64,000 nucleotides of DNA from Xestospongia bergquistia (Eukaryota > Porifera > Demospongiae > Haplosclerida > Petrosiidae), in contig OZ014419.1 of assembly GCA_963965975.1 (NCBI GenBank), forward strand, positions 3,561,677 to 3,625,676, written 5' to 3'. Numbering within the stretch: position 1 is the stretch's first letter; every line of letters starts with the position of its first letter. Shown here in pieces: positions 12,110-26,100 of the stretch. The translations under genes and the position numbers were made by a program. The notes beneath the pieces are model-generated. The model worked only from the letters and a program-made list of their open reading frames with translations, searched no databases and was not told where the DNA came from.

Positions 12110-13390
12110 TCCATGTTCTTCTGTTACTGCTGGTAACTTAACATTTGATGTTGTCTATAATAGTCATATATATAATGTAGAATGGAATTGAGGCTATTCT
12201 AAAGTGAATGCAGTGTCTCTACCTGGAAATAATTGAAAATGTTTAAGAAATTGTTATTTCTGGTATCTTAATGTTTAAAGTTGTCCATAGTGGTCATTTT
12301 TAATATAAGGATGAGGTCAAGGCTATTCCAAAGAGGGTGCATCGTCTTCACCTAGAAATAACAGAAAAAGTTAAAGAAGCAGTTATAGCTGGTAACTTAA
12401 GTTTTGATAATGTCTGTAATAGTGATTTTTGGTGATATAGGAATGTCCTTGAATCTATTACAAAATGGGTCTGATGGTCCACCCAGAAATAAGAGAAAAT
12501 GTTTTGGAAACAGTTATTGCTGGTGACTTAAGTTTTGGTGTTGTCGATAATAGATATTTTAAAATATAGGAATGTGGTTGAAGCTATTTCAATGTGGGTG
12601 TGGTGTATCCACCAGAATTAAGAAAAGTTAAAGAAACAGTTATTGCTTGTAAGTTAAGTTTTGTCTAAAATAATCATTTTTGATAATATAGGAATGTAAT
12701 CGAGGCTATTACAAATCAGTTGTGGTGTCTCCACCCAGAAATAATAGAAATTTTAAATGAAACATTTGTTACAGGTATCTTAAATTTTGATGTTTTCAGT
12801 AATAGACATTTTTTAATATAGGAACGTGGTCAAGTCTATTCCAAAGTGGGTGTGGTGTTTTCACCCAAAAATATTAAAAAGTGTTTGAGAAAATCAGTTA
12901 CTGCTGGTAACTTAAGGTTTGATGTTGTCTATAATAGAATATATGAAGGTTTTTAAGGCTATTCCAAAGTGGATGTGTTGTCTCCACTCTCCACCCAGCT
13001 GTTGCTGGTAACTTCAAGTTTGGTGTTGTGTATAATAGTCATATTTTACTATGGTAATGTGGTCGAGGCTATTACAATGTTAGTTTTGTATCTCCATCCA
13101 GAATTAACAGATAATGATTAAGGAATTGTTATTGCTGGTAACTTGAGGTTTTAAGTTTATCTAATAGTCTTTTTTGTAGTATATGAATGTGTTCAAGTCT
13201 ATTACTTAGTGGGTGTGGTGTCTCCACCCAGAAATAACACCACGTTTAAGAAACAGTTATTACTGGTAAATTAAGTTTGAAATTATCTTTAATAGTTATT
13301 ATTATGATGTAGGAATCTGTTCAAGTTTATTACAATGTGTATATGGTGCTTTCATTCAGAAATAACATGAAACAAAACAGATGGTGTTGG
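12110..13390. repeat. Tandem array 3, ~126-bp units
   Basis: About ten diverged direct units. The consensus carries 'attgctggtaacttaag', 'ttgtctataatagtca', 'atataggaatgtggtc', 'gaggctattccaaagtgg' and 'gtgtctccacccagaaata'. Blocks 'ctggtaacttaag' recur at about 12128, 12253, 12389, 12513, 12642, 12773, 12903, 13005, 13133 and 13261. On the plus strand, the part between 'atatag' and 'ctggtaac' is open in one frame in the better-kept units and reads approximately AIPKWVWCLHPEI then ENVKETVIAG. It is flanked by acceptor-like and donor-like ends. No known domain is recognised. Confidence 0.92.
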
Positions 13391-15993
13391 TTGTATTCAT
13401 CAGGGGAATCCCATATAGCCAGGTATGGAGTAATGTCGTACTCAGGCTTGTAATTAGTATTGTGTTGGTCAAAATGCTATTGTTTAGTTAATATTGACTA
13501 CTACGTGTTTATTAGGAGTTAGAGCCTCTTTTATACCTAATGTAACAGTCAAATCACTTATTAAACATTCAGGACTACAATGTTGATATTGAGTCCTACT
13601 ATTCTATTGTACATGTAGACTAGAGAGAAGAGAATTTCTCTTCATACAGTAAATAAACCTGAAAGAAATTTAATAAAAACCAAAGTTAGTGGAGACAACA
13701 GCATCTTTAAAGAGATCCTTCAAACAAAACTAAAAGGTGGGTGTTTATTATATATTGCTAGGCAACAGAAGGCTAATCATCACTTTATGCAGTGCACTTA
13801 AGTCATGATCTTTTTATTAATAGTTGTAAGAGTTGTAGTGACAGAATTGGCTGTCTAAATTATGAAATAGCAAAATCCTTTCTAATTTAGATCACTTACA
13901 TATGAAGGAAGTACTCCATAAAAGGTGGTCTTCAACATTACAATATATATGAAAACATAGGTGTATTCTGAAACTTGTCTACTTCACAGTTACCATAATC
14001 TATCTTATTTATGTGATTTCGTGACATTTGTAGAGCTGTTTATTAGACTATAATAATTATACAGAGTTTTACAATTTTGTAACAGCTGTAGTGTAGTATC
14101 TATGAAAATCATTCCTTAATATTGTAATTATGGATACAGGATATTGTCACATTAATTATTACTTGTTCATGTGGAGGACTTGATTATATTTCATTACAAA
14201 GTGTTATTGTATAGCAAATTATTTAAAATTTTTCTACCTTATCAGTATTCAAAGGGTCCTAATATTTTCATTATACCAATTACAATGATTCAGTAATTAG
14301 CTAATAACAAATACAATACATTATAATTATAATTGTCCAATACTTTAGTTGTATGACAATGATTGTGAAGTATATCTGTTTGTTTAGGAACTTCTTTCAT
14401 ATGATCAATCTAGTAGATGTTGGACAAGTAAAATAGTGATTCATACAGATGAGATAACTCCTTGACTCTAATATGGTACATACTATATATAATGTTAGTA
14501 TACATTTTATTACTGTACTGACACTAATTATGTTGAGTTTTTAGCTGATTTCTGTATATCTGTATTAGTAATATCCATAACAGAACATATTGCTTCTGGT
14601 ATATTTAGTGATGTATGTAGAGGTATGGGGTGGTTTATGGAAGTGAATGTGTAAATTATTAAAATGATTGTAACTGAAAGAGTGGAAGAAATAATTAGTA
14701 CCAAGACAGAAATCAATGTGTTAATTTAACAGTTTACATTAATTTCATAATGATTTTATATCTATAACTTTTTATTAGATCTGATGATATAACTTGTGTT
14801 GTGTCAGTAGTGGAAGTAAGTTATTAACTGACCAAACCCACATTTATGAAATGATTAGGTTAAGGAAATGGTGATACCTGAAATGACATTGCATTGACTT
14901 TCACATTGAAAGCTGACAATACTGTAGAAGTGTAGCAAATATTTAGTCTAAGTGAAGGACATAAAACTATTGATTCTGATATAGTCACTAAAATGTATAA
15001 CTTCTTATGTGAATAATGAAGTCCGATTCTGTTCAACTTATAACTTATTTAATCTCTCATTTTGACACAAATTAGAGGGACATGTACATTATTACATTCA
15101 GTAATATTGCAATGTCATGTAAGACTTATAACAGAGGGTCTAATCTGAATTATAACTCACCAGTACATTCATAAACTTACTTGACCAAGTAAATCAAACT
15201 TGTCGTTTTATTTTTAATGCTTTACTTATTAATAAAATAAAGATATTATTGGAATTTGTTACTTCAACATTAAAACATCAGTGTGATATATAATATACTT
15301 AACCACATAGTTTGTTTTGTGAAGGATGTTAAAATTTATAGAAAAGGTTATGTATTTAATGAACACTTAAATAGTACAATTTAAAGTCTTCTCAATTTGA
15401 AAGAAAATTCATTTCCTTATTAAAATGGAAAATAGATTTATCAACTTTGATACCTATAACGTGACTTTAAAAAAGATGTCACAAATCAGTAGCAGCCATT
15501 TTGGTAGCTCAACCGCCCAACAATTATTAATTAGTACAGGTATGTTTCCATTTTCAACTATTGTATTCACAAATAGGACAGAGATGTGTCAAAATGAAAC
15601 TCAAACCATGAAAAAATTATGAATTGTCCCAAATCCTGGATTTTGTGTTGAATAAAGTATAAAAAGTCCTTTATTATTAAAATATGGGAGATATTAAAGT
15701 TATAATCACTATTCAATGACATCAGTCATGTCTTTACATTATTGTATGATATCTTGTTTAATTGCAAGAAATTTTTGTGACAATAGCTCATAATTAGAGT
15801 CCACAAATTGTAATATATGAGGATGATCTTTTTATTTGTCTATATCCTCAGTTATAAGAGTTCCACACTATAATAATATATACAATAAAGTACAATACAT
15901 TATGTGTTACTCACAGTAACTTCAACAAGAAGGAATAGAATATCTACTTAAAGCTGAAGGTTTTCTTATCCTTATGCTAGGATGGTTAAATAC
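13391..15993. other. A+T-rich intergenic stretch
   Basis: Only short open frames (for example 15425-15622, 65 codons) with no recognisable domain. I see no repeat or RNA gene here. Confidence 0.5.
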
Positions 15994-16379
15994 TAGTCTG
16001 GTGTTGCCATCCCTTCACTTAGAGAGAAAGGGTCTGGGAACAAGCACAGCAAGAATATGAATGTAGCTAGAGCATACTTAAGCCTGAACAAGAGAATGAA
16101 AAATACAAAATGTCTTGGAGGTAGTGACAATCTTTTGAATAGAAGTACAGACCTTTTTTATTGGGTATATAGCAATGCCTCACATCACACACTACTTCAA
16201 GAGCAGTTTTAAGCAGCTTCATGGACATTACTAGCCACCGTTGACTCATGTGGAATAGGCATTAAGTGAAAAGGAAGACCTCATAAGTAATTTACAAAAT
16301 TTTGCAGGCTGTATGAGTTCTATATGTGGTTGTTTCCAGACCCTTCCTCTGTAAATAAAGGGGCCATAACACCAAACTA
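15994..16379. mobile_element. MITE-like element with ~48-bp terminal inverted repeats
   Basis: The left end (tagtctggtgttgcca, then aagggtctgggaaca) and the right end match as inverted repeats: the reverse complement of the right end reads tagtttggtgttatgg, then aagggtctggaaaca. The pairing extends over about 48 bp with mismatches. TA at both outer edges could be the target duplication, which would suit a Tc1/mariner-type parent, but TTAA also lies close to each end, so the TSD is uncertain. The interior has no transposase. Confidence 0.7.
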
Positions 16380-16649
16380 TTAACTACCATAAGTAATGAA
16401 CAAACCTTTGAATTTGTAAGTTGGAAAACAGTAATGTCTTCACATGATGATGAAATGGGTTTGTCTCATAGAAATATTATCCTATATAAATTTTGATGAA
16501 CAATATCATACATTTAACAAACAGCTATACATTTTCCTGCCTAATTGCAGTCTTAAGTACATTGTACACCTTCATTCTATCACCCAATATAGGTAGTACA
16601 TAGATATATATCATCTAATCCAGAGTTCATTTTAAACTATTTTGATCAT

Positions 16650-18538
16650 ATGCCAAGCAATGATTCAGACAGTGACTTCGATGGTTACAATGACAATTCT
16701 GCCAGTGAAGATGAAGTATTCAACAGAACACAGCATCAGCTTTCCTAATTAACACCAGTACTTCTTCTGTTCCAGTGCTCCACCTAATTCAGCCACTCCT
16801 AGTACTTTTACCACCCACACAAATATGTATACATAATATATAAATAAATAATTAACTATTTTATTCTTCTTGTTTCCTTTCTCTCCTCAGTACATTCATT
16901 TACTGCTACACCTGGTCTAACAGTTGACATGAGTAGGAAGTTACCAGTGGATTTCTTCAACCTTTTCATTACATCAAAAGTAAAAAAATTAATCTATAGA
17001 CAGTTAAACAAATCCTTACATCATCTGAAGCGCATGTGAATGAACATCCAAAAGCATGTGGACATGAATGAATAAGAACTCATATACAAAGAGAAAAAGT
17101 AGATCAATTACTGGCTATTATTATCACCATGGGAATAATGGAGTTCCCTACAGTAAGGTGAATTTTTACTATTGTTTACACGTAATACATATAAACATAT
17201 GCTTATATATAATTACATCTGAGTTTATGTAACAATTTATGTGTAACAGATCTTACTGGAATACCAAGTGGCCATTTTATAATGAAAGTTTCAGTGCCAT
17301 TATGTCTGGAAGAAGACTTAAACGGTTAATGAAGTTTTTCCATCTCAATGATGTAGAGAAGCAGCCCAATCGTACCAGTCATGACTGTGATAAGATTTAC
17401 AAAATAAGGCCATTCCTTGATTTAGTGGTAAAAGCCTTCCAGTCCGTGTACATCCCTAATCAAGAACTATCTGTTGATGAGAGCATAATAGGTTATAAAG
17501 GCAGGCTTTTATGGATTCAGTATATACCTAAAAAAAGTCAAGCATATGTATTAGCTGATGCAAAAAATGGTTATGTGTACAATTTCAAGTTATATAATAG
17601 GTAAATTATTACATATCTTCCTATTAACAATACCATTGATGTTACTAGGGAAAGAAAATGATGGCTCAGTTGAGAAAGGGCTTTGCTTACTGAGTAGTCA
17701 TGGAACTAGTATTACCTCTCTCTAATATGGGTTACAGAGTGTACACTGATAATTACTACTCATCACCTACCCTTTTCTTAGATTTAAAACATAAACACAC
17801 ATGGAACAATTAGAAAGGATAGGAAGGGACTTAGTGAGACATTTAAGTCAACCAGTTTAGCTAAAGGTAATAATAAAAACATATTAAACAATCAATTACC
17901 TTACCATTGTATAGTTGAAGTATACAGTGATATCACTGATGATGGTAACATAATATGTTTGAAGTGGAAGAACAAGAGAATGGTACACATGATATCTACC
18001 TTTCACACAGATGATATGATGGAAAAACGACATAGAACCAGATCAGTTACTGAAGGAGTTGAGACAGAACAAAAACCAGTCATGATAGATGATTACAACT
18101 TGTATATGGGAGGTGTTGATAAGTCTGGTACTATATTACAGATATTCTCACAGATCTCGAAAGTGGTGGAAGAGAGTATTCTTTCATTTACTTCACCTAG
18201 CTATTGTAAATGCCAGCATCTTGTACAATACTGTGTCTGAGAAAACTCTTACTCAATTAGACTTTCGTCTCTCCTTAGTAGCAAGTCTCTTAGAAGGCCA
18301 TAAGCATCTTGTTGATAGGAGACATGTAGCACCAACAAGAGTTGTCCCTATGAGGCTAGGCGAGAAAACACTTACTGAGCCAGTTCGAAAGGAGACATCA
18401 TCTGGAGGTCGCCCACAGTGTGAAGCTAGACGGAAAAAAAGATCCAAGACACAATTTCAGTGTAAAATCTGCAAAACACCACTACACATTCATCCATGCT
18501 TTGAAATATACCACACAAAGTTACAATATGAAAGTTAA
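16650..18538 (+). pseudogene. Broken piggyBac-type transposase (copy 1)
   Basis: Pieces of a piggyBac (DDE_Tnp_1_7) transposase lie in order on the plus strand. An acidic N-terminus starts at ATG 16650 (SNDSDSDFDGYNDNSASED). A core fragment at 17239-17604 includes SYWNTKWPFYNESFSAIMSG and the catalytic-Asp context LSVDESIIGYKGRLLW. At 17959-18180 lies DYNLYMGGVDKS, the conserved late-Asp motif. The reading then shifts frame to LLHLAIVNASILYN and a Cys/His-rich tail (CKICKTPLHIHPCF) at 18089-18538. Stops and frame changes separate the pieces, and an intron-like gap lies near 17158-17250. The enzyme would cut and paste DNA at TTAA, but this copy is inactive. Confidence 0.85.
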
Positions 18539-18539
18539 A

Positions 18540-19020
18540 AGTATTGCATACATACTACACTTATCTTTCTATCAGAGCACATCACAGTTATATAAATATA
18601 TTCAAATATTACAAGCTCCATATTGTCTTACTTTTCTTTTAAATCACAAAGACAACATTATATCAGCATGCTCTAGTAATGCAAATTTTAATAAATAAAT
18701 AATCCATAAAATAGTACATTATACCGTTAAAATCACAGACAATCAGCCAGAGAAGCTTCTCAATGTTTTCTTGTTACTCCACCCAAATAATTGCTGGGCG
18801 TGACTTTGAAGGTTTAATCAATATAATATAATATTATTCTTCTTGATTTATAGATTAATTTTATAAAAAAAAAGATTGTTCGTCACAGTTTTTACCTCAG
18901 ACCCCGTGCGCTATTAAGACAAAATTACAGTATAGCGTTGACATGCCCACACAGTAAATTATATATGCATATGTATAACTGCTATATACCGAAATAGTAG
19001 GTGTACTCCCATTTACTCTA
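18540..19020. other. Short intergenic stretch before the ROCO gene
   Basis: No gene seen; A+T-rich with no clear repeat. The conserved upstream block of the ankyrin genes begins just after it. Confidence 0.4.
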
Positions 19021-19031
19021 ATTAGGTTACT

Positions 19032-19072
19032 GTTGATTTAGTTAGTAGAATTTTCCTTTCAAATGTAGCACT
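19032..19072 (+). promoter_or_regulatory. Conserved upstream block shared by both ankyrin-gene paralogues
   Basis: An 18-bp identity (gttgatttagttagtaga) followed by a similar ~25-bp stretch (aaatgtagcactta) recurs at 61018-61061. The two copies lie 134 and 138 bp before the respective start codons. Both genes otherwise differ upstream, so this is a candidate core promoter or 5'-UTR element. The function is inferred. Confidence 0.5.
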
Positions 19073-19165
19073 TATTAGTATCGAGTTATATTATGTACTT
19101 CCTGAATTGTCCATAGACCTTGATATTATTGAGTGTGGAAAGAACAGTGATATTGACAGTTTAAA

Positions 19166-22100
19166 ATGTCACTGGTAAGTCTTGTTGTTATACCAATACA
19201 ACACACTGACATTAACTATAGTCACATAACAATTCTGTTGATGAAAGTATATCTTTGTATGAGATGCCTATTCTATATAGTAGTTTAACAGCCTGTTTTA
19301 TATACTTATTATACAACAGTATATCATACATGTCTGTCTTCATAATAGAATTTAAACCTGTATTATGCTGTTCAAAAAAGAGATATTAAAGGAGTTAAAT
19401 CTATGCTTGAGAAAGGTGCGGACGTAAATTATCATAACCCTGACTTGGTAAGTTGCTAACTCTCTTGACAAGTATTGGTTATCATACCAATAAAAGTATC
19501 AGAAGTTTCTTAGTTATACGACTGCTTCATTGCTAAAGGCAATATAGACAACACAAAGGAGCTATTTTATATAGCTGTGCCCTAAACATTGGTCCTATAT
19601 ATGTAGTCATTTCAACAACTTTCACTAGGCTCTGTACTCTTTTATAGAGTACCAAATAAATTAATTAACAATAAAGATCTTCTCTATATGAAGAGTTTCT
19701 GCCACATTATGCTAAGTCAGAACGTTCAAAATATAGTTGTGATAGTTTATGAGAAATATTTAACCTATTCTATTCTAAATAATTTTAAATGGCTGGCAAT
19801 AATTAACTATGAAACTAAAGATTTCTATCATCAGAGCAGTTAAAGAAGAGTATTATTGAAAAACTTCTTTTTTTTAAAGATACTGATTTTGTAGTGAAAT
19901 ACTAATTAAATTGAATAGTAAGTGCAATGTCTGTGGAAGACTATATTGTTCATAGAATGATAATATATTATATATATATATAGGTAAAAAATCTAACATC
20001 ATTAGTCACAGACATCTTTATAGCTCTCATGCTTAGCATTAATAGAATTCATTGGTTGCTATTTACATTGGTGGTAAAGCATGAGTTTTAATTTCATTTT
20101 TCACTTTCAAATAGACATGGAAGTATATTATATATAATTATATACATAACATTTAGCACAAAATGATAATAAGTCTAGGAACATAATGTTTACATTAGTA
20201 GGGGACTATATCGCCTTTGTTAGAAATTTATGGAACACCATTCAAGATAAACCATGACTTAAAATCTCAAATAGTGTGACAAAGATTGCTATTTTTTATT
20301 ACCAATAGTATGTACAGGTCTATAACTGCAATGTTAATATTAAAATTTGATTGGAGTAAGTGTAGTAACAACCAACATTGTTCAATAATGGTAATAATGT
20401 ATATTGTCAGCATTTGCTTCATCACCATATTATGTTAGTCATTTTAAATATAATATATATAAGCATAACTGTTGAGTCATGTGCTGACTTTACTGTAGAA
20501 TGGTCTAAATAAGGTAAAACATTATTACAGCTTCTTTTGACAGTTTCATCAATAGCATTAGTCTCCATTCTACTTCCAATTTCTATCTATACTCTCATCA
20601 TAGTATAGTAAAGTGTCAACATTGCTGAAAAGCAAAATAGGCTCACTAACCTTTGTCCTGTTGAAGTACTTATCACTGTCTTCAGTGATTGACCAATATT
20701 ACAATAATAGTTTTATATATATCGTAAAATATTAATATGTAATGTGATATTACTGAAATAAATTACATTTGAATAATATTATTATCCCTTGCCATACTCT
20801 ACACTGGTGATGGTTACAGTATTTGCTTTGTATGTCTCTCTTTTAAAAAAAGTAAGACAATATAGTATACTTAATCGCTCTCCAAAGTTTCTCTTTGTGT
20901 ATAACACATTAATTTAAAATTTTCTGTCAGAATTTTTGTTTCCTCCTTTGTTATAGGAATTTCTTACCTAGTTCAATATGATATTTGTGGCCATACCCAG
21001 TTGACTAAGATGTAATCTAGACATGTGGTCATTTGCTTACAGATGACAAATATTTGTACTTGTCAAGAACAACATGGAAAAGATTGTGAAATATTTTGTT
21101 AGCTATATTTGTAACCAAAAGTGACTTTTGGTCATATCTAGCAGTTCATCACAGTTGTCGTTACTAACACATACTCTTTCAGTTCAATACTGATTATGAG
21201 ATTTTCCTTAGAATACTGGAGAGCAACTATTTTCTGCTTTAAGTGTACATGAAGTTATTATTACTGTGAATGCTGGTGGTTTACTACAAGACTTCCATTC
21301 TAGTTTAGCTAAGGATAGATTTTCAAATTTTATCATTTTTGAATTTATGGTCACATATATACTCCTTAAAACTTGTATAATCATTAATGGATAACTAATT
21401 AACTTGAGATAGATTGCAGCAACAAATACTGTTCTCACACTATATTTGCATATAATTAACATTGTCATTTTTATTTAGTTACAATGGACACCATTACATG
21501 AGGCATCTGCTGGAGGAAATGTGGGGTTAGTGTCAGTTCTTTTGCAAAATAAAGCAGATCCAAACTCTACCACTAAGGTACAAATACTATTATAATGTTT
21601 GTATGTCCCTGTACATGTTAGTCTAGTCCCCAAATAGCCTCATACCCAGTTGTTTGCAAAAGAAAAAATCTTGGCAACTATTGTTTGAATATGTGTGTAA
21701 TTTCTGCAGATTTCTTTGAAAATAGTATACTCTATGAATCCTCCAACAATTGTGACGTAAAGGTTCCTTTAAGATAATATTCAACTACCTACAATGACTA
21801 CCTTCTAGTGCTGACTGTAAATCTCCTGCTTCTCTACTCTACATGCTCTAAATCATCAAGAGACAAAATCTGTCTTATAAAGAATGTAATTCTTGTCCAT
21901 TGAAGCTATATATGACAGAAAAGATGTGTTCGTGTGGTTACCAAATAATTTTGGAGAAAGCTCCCATTCATGATGAATCACTAGTTAGGTCTTGTTGACA
22001 CTGAGAAAGCTGTTCTCTGTTGATAATAAGTCATTTAATACTTCTAATGATGGACCAAGCACTTATTTGTGATTCCACTTACACTGAACAAGTGAATCAC

Positions 22101-23109
22101 TGTTTTTGCTTGTACAAAATATCTGCACAAAGAACAAACTTGACTTGTGAAGCCATACTTTAAATTATGAAGAATAATTTCAAAATATCATTAATATGAA
22201 CCCAGTCTATTAATTCATCACTTTCTTTAAATGTTGTTTTATGATGTCATAATATTGCATAAATTGCAATAATTATATGCATGTACAAGCAGTAATTATT
22301 AGGTGTTCATTCTTTTGCCAAACACCATAGCAAGATGCTACTTCTAAGAATGTCCACACGCAAAAGTGCTGTCTGGTGCATTTACCTTAAATTCTTGGTC
22401 CAAACATTATCAGCATAATGTCAATAATGTTTCACCTTTTCAAAAAACATGTGATAATTACAATTTGACACTTCTCATGAATGGCTAATGTTGCAAGTTC
22501 ATGAAATTATTTCTTTTGTATATCTGTATACTAATAGTAGAATTATAGCTAAAATGAAGTCATGACCTATGATTGATCATTTCGATGTAGTTGGTTATAT
22601 CATTTCAAGCACAGATTTTATAATTCTAACAAATCAGGAATGTTACTTTTTAATCTCAGAATTGTCATGTTTTTCAACTACTGACTTCTTTTCTCACAAA
22701 ATTCACATGTTATGTGACCATCAGCTACTTCTTATGTGATCATTGCGATATTATTGGGTTGAGCTAACACTAAATGTCAATGATACTAGGACAATAATTT
22801 GAAGCAGATGCACCAGACTGCATTTCGCTTAGGACTTAGAGGCCTGGCAGCCTATGAACAAGACTAGTGCATGTACACATGTTCATTCATAAGTTCATGT
22901 AGTACCATACTTGTTGTGTAAGTGTAATTTATTGGCATTTTGATGACATTGTGTGTGTTAATAATGTCATTTGACATGGTAATTAACACTAACTTTCAAA
23001 AGTGGATTTTGGATCTATAATAATTATACAGGCTCAATTTTTAGTTCCACTATACTTGTCAAGTGCATTGACCACATGAATTATATATATTATATATGCA
23101 TGTATATAC

Positions 23110-23162
<53 letters not shown>

Positions 23163-26100
23163 ATTGTACACCATAGCTTGCTGTAAAGAAATTTTAACTG
23201 TCATCAAAGTTACACCAACTCTTATCTCATTATTTAAGAGTTTTATTATAAAAATGTAAAAACTAATCAGTCTTGTGATTTTCCTTACATTAGGTAATTT
23301 ATGTTTCAGGTTATATTAAATATCCCTTTGACCACAATGTACATAAAAATATGTGCCACATCCACGTTGAAATGCATTGTGCATGTTTATATGCTCTAGT
23401 GGTTACATCTTTGTTTTTATCAGTCACGTGTACAACAATGGAGAGATACTATACTTAAGAAGTTATAGACATAGTTACAAGTGGAGGAAATGTCTCATGA
23501 GGTTATAATGATGATGACTTTGATTTTTATGTCAGTGATGATGAAGTCATGCAAGTAATGGCATTATGCAATGGGGATGATGACGAGGAATGCTACAGTG
23601 ATATAGTATTTTGACTGAATACTATCACAAAATAACAATAATTTGAATATCTTCCGGTCAGCTTAAATAGACACAATGATTGATTAACTGCATAGGTGTT
23701 TGATGTTACAAAATCATGTAGCATGGGGGGGTATGTAAATGTATGCAAGAGTGTGTATGCTGATGTCAAAGAAAGTAAAAAGGGAATTTCAGAATCTTGA
23801 CTACCCCAGTACTCCCCCCCAGAGAGTTAGGTAACGAATGGATATAATTAAAATTTTATTGATGGACGGACGCGATGTCCGTAACATGTAGTAGTTGATG
23901 AAGAATTAGGAGATGTAGTAACTGGAGTAGATGATGTAGTATTGGTATGGTCGATCCTTGAAATACTTTAATCAATGTTAGCATTAGTGTCTTGTAGAGT
24001 ATCCGTGTTAGTACTGTTAGTAGCAGTCAGTTCTGCCTCCATGTATGTGGGTTTTAGCCTGTCAATAGAAACTGTGGCTTGCTTCCCACGGATCTCGATA
24101 GTAAAATATTTATCATCACGATCGATAACTTTAAATGGTCTGTTGTATGGTGGTTGGAGTGAAGATTTGACACCATCATGTTGGACGAAAACAAATTTGG
24201 TAGAGTTAAGATTTTGGGGAATAAAAGGGGTATGGGATGATTGAGCTCGTGTAGGGGTAGGACATACTTTGGTCATTGTAGACTTAAGTTTTGAAATGTA
24301 AGTTGTATCTGGTATAGCATCAGGTGACGGTAAGAAAAGCTGTCCAGGTAAACACAACATAGAACTGTACACTAGTTCAGCAGCACTGCAACCTAGATCT
24401 TCTTTTACTGCTGCTCTTTTACCTAGTAGTACTAGTGAGAGTGTATTAATCCATGGAGTGTGTTGCCCATGAGCTCGAAGAGCTGCTTTGAGAAAATGGT
24501 GGAAACGTTCTATGATACCATTGGAGATAGAGTGATATGCAGTGGTTCTGATTCTATGTGTACCTAGGATTTTCATTAACTGCTGCCATAGATGTGACTC
24601 AAACTGAGTACCTCTATCAGTTGTGATTGTGGAGGGAATCCTGAAACGAGTGATCCAACCACTGACAAAAGTGTTGGCAACTGTCTCCGCTGTGATGTCG
24701 GCAATAGGGAGTGCCTCGCACCAACGAGTAAAACAGTTGATGCATGTTAATAAGTAAGTTTAACCACCTGATGGAGGGAGGGGGCCAACAATGTTATTGT
24801 GTATTTGATCAAACCTAGCAACTGATTTGTTGAATGTTGCTAAAGGAGAAGAGTTTGACGTTGTACTTTTGACCGCTGACAACTTAGGCATGACTGAGCT
24901 CACTGTTGAACATCCTTGTTAATTCCTGGCCAGACGAACCGGGAAGTGATAAGTTTTTGTGAAGCCCTTATTTCTGGGTGGGATAACGAATGTAAAGAGT
25001 CAAATACTGCTTGTCTGAAACTAGCTGGTATGAAAGGGTGTGGTTCTGCTGTAGATGTGTCACATATTAATGAAGTATCGCCATTTGATAAAGGAATAGG
25101 AGTCAGGTTTAAGGCAAGAGACGATCGTAGCACTTCTAATACTTCTGGATCAGTTTGTTGAACTACTGCCATTGCTGTGAAATCAATACCATTGGGTTGT
25201 TGCAATGCATTAATGTCAACTCGCGACAGTGCATCTGCTACTGGATTGTTGGAACCTTTCACATGTCTGATATCAGTAGTGAATTTTGAAATAAAGTCAA
25301 GTTGACATGCTTGACGAGGTGAATAACGATTAGAATTAGTAGCAAATGAGAATGTGAGAGGCTTATAGTCAGTCCAAACATGAAATTCACGACCTTCAAT
25401 AAAATGCCTGAAATGCTTGATGGCAAGATATATGGCTAATAGTTCTCTATCAAATGTGCTATAGTTAGTCTCAGCTGAGGAGAGTTTGTGGGAGAAATAA
25501 GAAATTGGGTGCCAAACTCCATCCACAAATTGCTGCAGAACCACTCCCACAGCTGTGTAGATGCATCTGACATAATGGAGGTGGGAGCGCCTAACTTGGG
25601 ATGTGATAACATTGTGGCTTTAGCTAAGCAAACTTTGATATCTTCAAAGGCTTTTGAGGCTTCTTCATTCAAAATCAACTCCTTAGCTTTTAACAATGTG
25701 ATGTATAATGTGTGCACAGTTAGGTATAAACCTGTGGTAAAAGTTGACTAGCTCCAGGAACTGTCTCAGTTGTTTTGTTGATTGTGGTTTGGGGAACTCT
25801 GTAATGGCTTGTATTTAGTTTCAATGTGACGAATACCATTGGCGTCAACGTAATGACCTAAAAAATCTAAAGAGTTAGAACAAAGCACACATTTGTTAAT
25901 ATTAACAATGAGTCCATAATCACTTAAACGTTAAAATACTGTCTTTAGGTGCTGTATATGTTCTTCCTGTGATGAACTTGCAATGATTATGTTATCAATA
26001 TATGCATAAGCAAAGATCAGTCCTTGTAAGACTTGATCTACAAACCTCTGGAATGTCTGAGCAGTGTTACATAAACCAAATGGCAACCTTACAAATTCAA

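Noticed and set aside
18253-18447. Minus-strand 64-codon frame
   Set aside because: Shadow of the piggyBac C-terminal coding region.
22800-22870. G+C-richer patch in intron 3 as an extra ankyrin exon
   Set aside because: No ankyrin TPLH-type motif and no paired splice sites in a compatible phase.
24916-25751. Plus-strand frames inside gypsy element A
   Set aside because: Shadows of the RT and RNase H coding sequence on the opposite strand.
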